A stretch of 5,708 nt of DNA from Lachnospiraceae bacterium (GTDB taxonomy: Bacteria; Bacillota; Clostridia; Lachnospirales; Lachnospiraceae), in contig DPZM01000235.1 in assembly GCA_003535955.1 (NCBI GenBank), positions 1-5,708 on the forward strand. Reading direction: 5' to 3'. Both the position numbers and the translations under genes were made by a program. Positions within the stretch are counted from its first letter, which is position 1. Each line of letters opens with the position of its first letter. Shown here piece after piece: positions 1 through 4,821 of the stretch. The notes under the pieces were generated by a model that made no database searches, had not been told where the DNA came from, and saw nothing but the letters and a program-made list of their open reading frames with translations.

Positions 1-63
1 TCCCAGGATGATAAGCTTACTAAGGAAGAAGCAACCCAAATGGCGAAGGGTATCCTGAAATGA
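1..63 (+). CDS. C-terminal tail of an unidentified upstream gene (partial)
   Basis: Reading frame 1 is open from the first base to a TGA at 61-63 and gives 20 residues rich in Lys, Glu and Asp, ending in GILK. The start lies outside the window and the tail is too short to assign a family. The main support for it being real is the junction: its stop overlaps the ATG of the next gene as ATGA (60-63), the usual arrangement of translationally coupled genes in an operon. It could be a chance open frame, because only 20 codons are visible. Confidence 0.5.
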   Translation, partial: SQDDKLTKEEATQMAKGILK

Positions 64-416
64 CGATAAGGGACAGGATATTTGAAAAGCTGGAAGAGAT
101 GAACATGTCCCAAAAGGATTTTTCGGATAAGACAGGAATACCGCAGACAACGGTCAGTGACTGGAGAAAGAAGCGGACTAATCCGACAGCCGAGAAGATC
201 ATGGTCATCTGCAAGGTGCTTGATGTAACTCCCGAATGGCTCCTGTCGGGTGTTGAGCCGCAGGGAGACCGTGGGAATCCAAGAAGCTGGTATGCTATAT
301 CTGCCGACACTGACAGTGGCAAGCTGATAACGGCATTCAATTCCATGGATAAGGGACTGCAGCAACGACTTCTGGGTTACGTGGAAGCGATAACTGCTGC
401 AAAGGAAAAGGAATAA
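60..416 (+). CDS. XRE/Cro-family helix-turn-helix transcriptional regulator
   Basis: A 118-residue protein with an N-terminal HTH_3-type DNA-binding domain (about residues 3-64). MSQKDFSDKTGIPQTTVS forms the first helix, turn and start of the recognition helix, followed by DWRKKRTNPTAEKI and the family-typical VLDVTPEWLLSG end of the domain. The remaining 50 residues (about 68-118) are a short tail ending in a predicted helix (about 95-115), perhaps for dimerisation or ligand response; I do not recognise it. The start at 60 is supported by the ATGA overlap with the preceding gene and by AAGGG at 46-50, nine bases upstream. Such proteins are cytosolic repressors or activators of phage, mobile-element or stress genes. 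The target cannot be told from the sequence. No convincing terminator follows; 417-463 is AT-rich and featureless. Confidence 0.88.
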   Translation: MTIRDRIFEKLEEMNMSQKDFSDKTGIPQTTVSDWRKKRTNPTAEKIMVICKVLDVTPEWLLSGVEPQGDRGNPRSWYAISADTDSGKLITAFNSMDKGLQQRLLGYVEAITAAKEKE

Positions 417-463
417 ACTTTATTTTTGCACGCATATCCGTATAATAGCAGTAATAGATTATC

Positions 464-586
464 ATGAGCAGAAAAAGAAGAATCTGGTATCCCGGAGCAA
501 CATACCATGTTATGAGCAGGGGGAACCGACGCACGTTATTATTCAAAGATGCTTCAGATCATATAAGATCTTTCTTGCATATTCTT
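464..586 (+). pseudogene. 5' stub of a RAYT/Y1-type (IS200-like) transposase
   Basis: The first ~33 codons from ATG 464 read MSRKRRIWYPGATYHVMSRG followed by NRRTLLFKDASDH. This matches the characteristic N-terminus of REP-associated tyrosine transposases (Y1_Tnp; family pattern R-x-x-YPGAxYHVxxRGNRR...F). Similarity fades by about residue 41 (SFLHIL). Intact proteins then carry the HUH motif (HxH) and a catalytic tyrosine; neither is present, so the remnant cannot be active. The same frame stays open to 781, but from 585 it is the antisense of the PIN gene, so the extra residues are not transposase. No ribosome binding site precedes the ATG; a TATAAT-like hexamer lies at 441-446 without a good -35. 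I treat it as a decayed fragment left by an insertion and deletion. Confidence 0.72.
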
Positions 587-989
587 ATAATAATTCCCAA
601 ATCATTGTACGCCATTCTGTTACAGGATAATGCTTTATATTTTTTGTTACAAGTAATGAACCTGTGCATCGTGCAGCAACATAAAACGGTGCATCATCAT
701 GATCCGGCATTTCGTCCTTTGGATAGTCACTCTCATCAACTTCAACATACAGTGCATGTTCTGACATCCATGACAGAATAAAGCGTATTATGTCTTCATC
801 AATATTAAATCTGCTACGGTGCAATACCTCATCATATTCTGAATAAATCGAACCTGTTATTACTACCTCATATTTCTCATCCAATACATCTCCTATGAAT
901 TTGGCAGCACTCCCATTTGGGCTTAGCAATGCGGATACTATTACATTTGTATCAATAACCACCCGTTTCGTAAAACTATATAGTTTCAT
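585..989 (-). CDS. PIN-domain toxin-like ribonuclease (VapC-like, COG1569 type)
   Basis: A 134-residue single-domain protein. The N-terminal strand carries VVIDTNVIVSALL, with the first metal-binding Asp at residue 13. A conserved Glu sits in the helix SEYDEVLHRSRF (E51 or E54). The second acidic cluster is MPDHDDAPFYVAA (D96, D98, D99), and TKNIKHYP (116-122) matches the closing motif of the family (usually TGNxxHFP). PIN proteins are Mg2+/Mn2+-dependent RNases that, as toxins, cleave RNA to stop growth. The start at 989 overlaps the stop of the upstream small gene as ATGA, which fixes the start and indicates coupled translation of a toxin-antitoxin pair. The C-terminus after KHYP (EWRTMIWELL) is short compared with the family, which usually continues with a TPxEFL-like strand, and its stop codon touches the transposase stub. 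The end may therefore have been altered by the insertion or deletion. Confidence 0.85.
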   Translation of the reverse strand: MKLYSFTKRVVIDTNVIVSALLSPNGSAAKFIGDVLDEKYEVVITGSIYSEYDEVLHRSRFNIDEDIIRFILSWMSEHALYVEVDESDYPKDEMPDHDDAPFYVAARCTGSLLVTKNIKHYPVTEWRTMIWELL

Positions 990-1201
990 TCTTCAGAATC
1001 CTCATGAATCACTTTGTCAATATCTTCATCCGTCATAGGATTCTTTGCAAGCATTCTTTTACGAGCCTCCTGAAACTTATAATATGAAGTTGTATGTGGA
1101 ACTCTGTTCCGAATTAACGATTTTGCGTAATTGGATACCATATCAAGCTCATCCTGCTGAAGCTCTTCAAATATCTCTAAATTCTTTACCGGTATACCCA
1201 T
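986..1201 (-). CDS. Antitoxin-like small protein, partner of the PIN toxin
   Basis: A 71-residue charged protein immediately upstream of, and overlapping by 4 bases, the PIN-domain gene. Position and size are those of an antitoxin. The sequence has a helical N-terminal half (EELQQDELDMVSNYAKSLI, about 13-31) and a basic-then-acidic C-terminal half (FQEARKRMLAKNPMTDEDID onward, ending in DSEE). This resembles antitoxins with an N-terminal dimer or DNA-binding part and an extended C-terminal arm that wraps the toxin. I do not recognise the exact family and see no clear ribbon-helix-helix or Phd signature. The start is supported by GGAGG at 1210-1214 on the minus strand, eight bases upstream, and by a good promoter farther up. 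By analogy with other pairs it may repress its own operon. The role is inferred from context. Confidence 0.75.
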   Translation of the reverse strand: MGIPVKNLEIFEELQQDELDMVSNYAKSLIRNRVPHTTSYYKFQEARKRMLAKNPMTDEDIDKVIHEDSEE

Positions 1202-1246
1202 TATATCAGCCTCCGTAACCTACATTCAGTAATTTCACCTATTTAT

Positions 1247-1275
1247 ATTTTACTACATATGCCTACACTTGTGAA
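1247..1275 (-). promoter_or_regulatory. Sigma-A-type promoter of the toxin-antitoxin operon
   Basis: On the minus strand a -35 box TTCACA (1270-1275) and a -10 box TAAAAT (1247-1252) are separated by exactly 17 bases; each matches the consensus at five of six positions. The predicted start site, near 1240, leaves a leader of about 40 bases before the antitoxin ATG at 1201, containing the GGAGG ribosome binding site at 1210-1214. This is the best-formed promoter of the minus-strand operon. Confidence 0.6.
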
Positions 1276-1290
1276 CTCCTTAAAAGTATA

Positions 1291-1324
1291 AGAATAGCCG
1301 AGCTCATCCAAACTCAGCTATTCT
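1291..1324 (-). terminator. Candidate intrinsic terminator for minus-strand transcription arriving from the EAL gene
   Basis: AGAATAGC (1291-1298) pairs with GCTATTCT (1317-1324), and after one mismatch GAG (1300-1302) pairs with CTC (1313-1315), leaving a 10-base loop. On the minus strand the stem is followed by TATACTTTTAAG, a modest T-rich tail; on the plus strand no T tract follows. It lies just upstream of the toxin-antitoxin promoter, so it would insulate that operon from readthrough of the long minus-strand gene. The weak tail makes the call uncertain; it might instead be a structure belonging to the insertion element. Confidence 0.45.
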
Positions 1325-1362
1325 GACCGCTATCCTGACACCTTTCTCATACATGAAATATA

Positions 1363-1469
1363 GCACTCAAAGGCACTCAGTGTTATTTCGCAGAAATGCC
1401 CATTTTAAAAGGGTTTGAGAGATAGGGATAAGTGTTCGATTCTTGTGAACTTTTCAGATAATTAACACT
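1363..1469. repeat. Short repeats upstream of the IS1634-type transposase stub, possible IS left-end region
   Basis: GCACTCA occurs twice ten bases apart (1363-1369 and 1373-1379). AGTGTT occurs at 1379-1384 and 1431-1436, and its inverse AACACT at 1464-1469, just before the ribosome binding site. ATTTC/GAAAT forms a small inverted repeat at about 1385-1397. Such short sites can be transposase-binding subterminal repeats at an IS end. I could not identify a terminal inverted repeat or target duplication because the other end of the element is gone. No open frame in 1202-1483 looks like a gene. Confidence 0.3.
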
Positions 1470-1483
1470 CGACAGGAGGGGCC

Positions 1484-1783
1484 ATGTATCTTGATTTTGA
1501 GGTTGAAATACCGGTGCTCGAAAGTGGTATTTCGAAGAAAAGAATAAAGGGGACGACATATATTTATTACGAACATGGACGAAAGTACTATTCGGATAAA
1601 CAGTATACCGTTCCACAATGCACATCGATAGGGAAGATGTGTGAAGATGATCCATCCATGATGAACCCTAACGGGAATTACCTCAAGTTCTTCCCGGATG
1701 CGGAACTACCGGATGAGCTGCCTGCATCCACAAGGAGCGGGTGCCTGAAGATCGGTGCGTGGCTGGTGATAAAAAAGGATATA
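1484..1783 (+). pseudogene. 5' stub of an IS1634/IS4-type DDE transposase
   Basis: About 100 codons from ATG 1484, preceded by AGGAGG at 1474-1479, resemble the N-terminus of the large IS1634-type transposases of Clostridia. Signature pieces are TTYIYYEHGRKYYSDKQYTVP (residues 24-44), a SIGKMCEDDPSMMNPNGNYL stretch (48-67), KFFPDAELPDELP (68-80) and TRSGCLKIGAWLVIKK (83-98). Full-length members are roughly 500-600 residues with a DDE catalytic core; none of that core is present. The frame stays open to 2521 only because it runs antisense through the EAL gene, so an apparent 345-residue protein there is an artefact. Similarity ends within a few bases of 1784, where the EAL gene stops. The fragment marks a deletion that removed the rest of the element. 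The family name is from memory of the motif style. Confidence 0.72.
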
Positions 1784-3646
1784 TCACAAATTGCTGTCCT
1801 TCAGGAAAGCAATGAATTCTTCGGCGGGTATGGGTTTGGAGAAGTAGTACCCCTGAATGTAATCGACCCCAAGCTTTACCATGGCATCATACTGGGCCTT
1901 AGTCTCAACACCCTCGGCTACTATCTTCATGTCCATGTCATGAACTATGCTTACCATACCCTTCATCACATGCTTGATCTTGTCGTTTTTGAAGTAGCCC
2001 TGTGTAAATGTGAGATCGAACTTGATGTTATCGGCGGGCATATTGACGAAGTAGTCAAGGTTGGACCGGCCGGTCCCGAAATCATCAAGCGAGAAGGACA
2101 CGCCCATCTTTATAAGCTTCTCCATATTCAGCAGGAGAAGATGCTGAAGTTCATTATCCGCGGTTTCGGTTATCTCAAGATTTATATTGCAGGGATTGAT
2201 CTTGTAGGCTTCTATATTGTTCTGTACGAAACCGGCGGGATTCTCATGATCGAACTGGGCAACGGAAATATTTGTTTCGATATACTCTATACCCAGCCGC
2301 TGGGGTTCACCCGAGGCCAGAAGCTTGCAAACCTTTTCAAATACTCTTATTCCAAGCTGTATTATCTGCCCGTTATCTTCGGCGACGGGTATAAAATCAC
2401 CGGGCGGGATCAGCGTACCGTCTTCTTTTACGATACGTACAAGTGCCTCAGCGGACGTGAAGCTTCCCGTGCTGATATTGTATATGGGCTGATAATGAAC
2501 GACAACCCTGTCATCCCTTAATGCGTTTTCGATAAGGTTGTACACTTCGCTCCTGTAGCGCATCTGCTGAACAAGGTCTCCGGTGCAGACGATCACATCC
2601 TCCGAAGAATCATCATAATGATGTATGAAATTATAAACCTCATCGGGCCCGGAGAGTAAACTTGAATCGGGGAAATAAATGAACTTGGCTTCAACCGGGA
2701 TATCCGTTACACCGTCAGCCCTTGCCTTTATCTCAAGGAGTTTCTGATAGGCACGCTCGGAAGAGTCATAAATAATGCAGAACATGTCATCACCGATCCT
2801 GAATATCGGTTCTTTGCCAAGTTCAAGAAATCCGGCAGCGGAACGCATTACGGCATTTTTTCGTATATCGAGCTCCGTGGAGGGAACAAGATATTTGATC
2901 CTGGCGGTGTAAAATGCAAAGGGATCACTGTATTTATACCGGTCATTCAGGTAAAGGGATAAAGCATTCTGGGTGAACAGACCTGTCATACGGTCAATAT
3001 GTTCGTTGGGATTTTCAAGCTGTGAATATAGAACGATCATTCCGAAGGCAGAAGCAAAGCTTACAAGGAGGACATCCTTGAAAAAAAACTGGATCATGGC
3101 GGCTATAAGCCACAGACCCTGCCATGTAAAGAGAGCTATTACCCTTCGGTGCGGCATGTTTCTTTTGTTTTTGACAGTGAAAACAAGGATAACGGAGATA
3201 AAGAACGCTGCCATTATATACGCGCACATGGCAGCCGGACCGTATGAATATACAAGCCGTCCGTCCATATGGTAATCGATCGGTAAAACGACTATGAGAA
3301 CCTCACCCGCGATATACACCCCAAGAGTGAGCATGCGAACGAGCCTGAAGCTGTGCCGGATGGCTATATCAAGACATGAATACAGAAAGCTGCAATAGCC
3401 CTGTGTTACAAGAAGAATGATATAGGCCTTGCATACAATTCTTGTGATCAGCGGAGAGAACCCGTTATAAACGGCTTCATGGATGCAGATGATCGAAACG
3501 ACATCAAAAATAAGACATATGATGCAAGTGATAAAGGCAGCCAGAAACAAGGCCCTGTTCTTGACGTTCAGTTTTTTTTCGCGCTCGATAAATACCAGAA
3601 ATACGACCAGCATCACGAGTCCGCATAACTGCAGTTCTATATTCAT
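1784..3646 (-). CDS. Membrane-anchored degenerate-GGDEF/EAL protein, probable c-di-GMP phosphodiesterase
   Basis: A 620-residue protein. Residues 1-208 hold about seven hydrophobic segments (near 5-20, 33-54, 66-90, 105-123, 137-157, 168-188, 190-208), likely a membrane sensor. A GGDEF-like domain follows (about 212-355) with DRMTGLF at its start, but the signature is RIGDDMF (283-289) instead of RxGGDEF, so cyclase activity is unlikely. The EAL domain (about 370-618) keeps the catalytic set: EAL at 400-402, N459, E491 in EITE, DDFGTG at 521-526, K542 in IKFD, E578 in VAEGVET and Q598 in QGYYFSKP. It should hydrolyse c-di-GMP to pGpG, with the GGDEF remnant perhaps binding GTP as a regulator. 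The start is backed by AAAGG at 3655-3659, eight bases upstream. The last ten residues look family-normal, so the adjacent IS deletion probably spared it. It is divergent from the exported Ig-like protein gene. Confidence 0.93.
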   Translation of the reverse strand: MNIELQLCGLVMLVVFLVFIEREKKLNVKNRALFLAAFITCIICLIFDVVSIICIHEAVYNGFSPLITRIVCKAYIILLVTQGYCSFLYSCLDIAIRHSFRLVRMLTLGVYIAGEVLIVVLPIDYHMDGRLVYSYGPAAMCAYIMAAFFISVILVFTVKNKRNMPHRRVIALFTWQGLWLIAAMIQFFFKDVLLVSFASAFGMIVLYSQLENPNEHIDRMTGLFTQNALSLYLNDRYKYSDPFAFYTARIKYLVPSTELDIRKNAVMRSAAGFLELGKEPIFRIGDDMFCIIYDSSERAYQKLLEIKARADGVTDIPVEAKFIYFPDSSLLSGPDEVYNFIHHYDDSSEDVIVCTGDLVQQMRYRSEVYNLIENALRDDRVVVHYQPIYNISTGSFTSAEALVRIVKEDGTLIPPGDFIPVAEDNGQIIQLGIRVFEKVCKLLASGEPQRLGIEYIETNISVAQFDHENPAGFVQNNIEAYKINPCNINLEITETADNELQHLLLLNMEKLIKMGVSFSLDDFGTGRSNLDYFVNMPADNIKFDLTFTQGYFKNDKIKHVMKGMVSIVHDMDMKIVAEGVETKAQYDAMVKLGVDYIQGYYFSKPIPAEEFIAFLKDSNL

Positions 3647-3676
3647 GGAGAATGCCTTTCAGTCTGTATTTTCTTT

Positions 3677-3722
3677 ATTATAACACATAAGGTCATTATA
3701 TCTGTTAAATTGGGATAAACAA
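3677..3722 (-). promoter_or_regulatory. Candidate promoter(s) of the EAL-protein gene
   Basis: On the minus strand two perfect TATAAT hexamers lie upstream of the start codon, at 3695-3700 and 3677-3682. The first has TTGTTT (3717-3722) 16 bases upstream, matching only TTG of the -35 consensus; the second has no recognisable -35. At least one is probably the -10 box, giving a leader of about 25-45 bases. I cannot choose between them. Confidence 0.4.
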
Positions 3723-3756
3723 TGAATAAAATTTGTTGATTTTGTTACAATATTAG

Positions 3757-3786
3757 TTGAAAACAAGGTTTGTTCTGTTGTATTAT
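3757..3786 (+). promoter_or_regulatory. Probable sigma-A-type promoter of the exported Ig-like protein gene
   Basis: TTGAAA (3757-3762) and TATTAT (3781-3786) are 18 bases apart and each matches the consensus at five of six positions. An overlapping perfect TATAAT at 3784-3789 has poorer -35 spacing (21 bases). Transcription would start near 3793, leaving about 25 bases before the ATG with a near-perfect ribosome binding site AAGGAGGT at 3803-3810. A small inverted repeat AACAA-ggt-TTGTT (3762-3774) sits between the boxes and could be an operator, but is short enough to be chance. Confidence 0.5.
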
Positions 3787-3816
3787 AATATTACAATGTG
3801 AAAAGGAGGTTCTGCT

Positions 3817-4671
3817 ATGAAACAGAAAACAAGGATGAGAATATTAAGCGGTTTTATAACAGCTGCCGTTCTTATAGCTTCTTTTATACCGGCGGCTACT
3901 GTATATGCGTATGATCATGAACAGGTGCTCATAGATATACAGAAATCTGTAGATGCAGCAATTGATTACTCTATCAAACACAGGGATGAAGTCAAATATA
4001 CGGAGCCGTCCGAACCGGACAGTGGTTATTGCTGGTGCGGATATCCGTATTGGTGGGGAGATCACCATCATCATCACCATGACTATCCGGAATGGATATA
4101 CTCAGGCCCTAACGATATCGTGCTCGATATAGGTGATACTTACCAGATCAATGTACCCGGCGGTGCTGATTTCCAGTCGACAAATGGGGGTGTGGCATCC
4201 GTTAACGGCTACGGTGTTGTTACCGGTGTCAATGAAGGCACCTGTGTCATAAAGGTTATCGGATATCGCGGCAGCCTTACTTTTGTCAAGGTGAAGGTAA
4301 ACGGAGAACGCAGAAACAAAAACAATAATACCAATGTTGTTTATGTTCCGCAGCCCGTTTACAATCCTGCGGCAACCAACGCCTCATGGCTTGCCATAGC
4401 TACCAACCTGATAGTATCCGCACCGAGGAACAGTACCGTTAATCTTTCATCATTAACACCGTTAAGCTTTGATGCTAATTTTGCCAATGTGTTAAGGCTC
4501 CGTCCTGATGTGACCGTTAATTTAACCTATGGTTTCAACGGACACACCTTCCTGCTGACAATACCGAGAGGATACAATCTTGCAGGTAAGCTTAATCCAT
4601 ACGGACTTATTGATTTCGTAACATTATCGAATGTTGTGGACGGAAAGATCATGTGCAGGCTGCTCTATTAA
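3817..4671 (+). CDS. Exported protein with natural His6 segment, Ig-like (Big_2-type) domain and unknown C-terminal domain
   Basis: A 284-residue protein. Residues 1-31 are a Sec signal peptide: a basic start (MKQKTRMR), a hydrophobic core, and likely cleavage after TVYA at residue 31. A helical stretch (33-60) leads into an unusual segment, GYCWCGYPYWWGD and then six consecutive histidines (83-88), with Cys72 and Cys74. Residues about 95-163 form a bacterial Ig-like domain: IVLDIGDTYQINV, then ASVNGYGVVTGVNEGTCVIK (127-146) matching the typical VaxVsxxGvVTgvxxGxatI pattern, though the usual Trp is missing. An Asn-rich linker (165-190) precedes a C-terminal domain with NVLRLRPDVTVNLTYGFNGH and TFLLTIPRGYNLAG, a pattern I associate with exported Lachnospiraceae proteins of unknown function. 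No sortase, lipobox or SLH anchor is visible, so it is probably secreted or held non-covalently. Ribosome binding site AAGGAGGT lies six bases upstream. Metal binding by the Cys/His segment is plausible but inferred. Confidence 0.88.
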   Translation: MKQKTRMRILSGFITAAVLIASFIPAATVYAYDHEQVLIDIQKSVDAAIDYSIKHRDEVKYTEPSEPDSGYCWCGYPYWWGDHHHHHHDYPEWIYSGPNDIVLDIGDTYQINVPGGADFQSTNGGVASVNGYGVVTGVNEGTCVIKVIGYRGSLTFVKVKVNGERRNKNNNTNVVYVPQPVYNPAATNASWLAIATNLIVSAPRNSTVNLSSLTPLSFDANFANVLRLRPDVTVNLTYGFNGHTFLLTIPRGYNLAGKLNPYGLIDFVTLSNVVDGKIMCRLLY

Positions 4672-4723
4672 GGCAGTGACATGTAGCTGCGCCAGGCAGC
4701 AGGTAATACTATGATTTGATAAA

Positions 4724-4774
4724 CCCCGCGATCTGTGGTAAATTATTGCCATGGACTGCGGGGCTTTTTCTTTT
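4724..4774 (+). terminator. Intrinsic terminator after the exported Ig-like protein gene
   Basis: CCCCGC (4724-4729) pairs with GCGGGG (4758-4763), and inside it TGGTAA pairs with TTGCCA around an ATTA loop, with one G-U pair. The bases between the two stems can also largely pair, so the hairpin is nearly continuous. CTTTTTCTTTT (4764-4774) follows, the expected U tract. It lies 52 bases after the stop at 4671 and separates this gene from malQ. In 4775-4821 I see no further structure and no clear malQ promoter. Confidence 0.85.
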
Positions 4775-4821
4775 CGCAGTGCCCGGGGGGAATAAAGAGG
4801 ATTAAATAAAGGGGGCATATC

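Noticed and set aside
417..463. Possible terminator AATAAA-c-TTTATT with T-rich sequence after the HTH gene
   Set aside because: The stem is only A-T pairs with almost no loop; far too weak to call.
587..781. Plus-strand continuation of the transposase stub's open frame to 781
   Set aside because: It is antisense to the PIN toxin gene, and the peptide has no transposase motifs (no HxH, no catalytic Tyr region).
1383..1655. Minus-strand 90-codon open frame across the IS stub
   Set aside because: Overlaps the transposase stub in antisense, lacks a ribosome binding site and shows no recognisable motif.
2973..3275. Plus-strand open frame of 100 codons inside the EAL gene
   Set aside because: Shadow of the membrane-region coding sequence; no independent start signals or family motifs.
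3647..3816. c-di-GMP riboswitch in the gap between the EAL gene and the exported protein gene
   Set aside because: Leaders in both directions are only about 25-45 bases and very AT-rich; none of the conserved GEMM-type sequence is present.
3844..4080. Minus-strand 78-codon open frame opposite the signal peptide and His6 region
   Set aside because: Antisense of a clear exported protein; its Met-rich start is just the complement of the His codons.
4050..4086. His6 run as vector or tag contamination
   Set aside because: It is internal to a natural exported protein, uses mixed codons and has no linker, protease site or vector sequence around it.
4686..4700. Small hairpin GCTGC-gccag-GCAGC after the exported protein gene
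   Set aside because: Five-base stem without a following T tract; the real terminator is 24 bases downstream.
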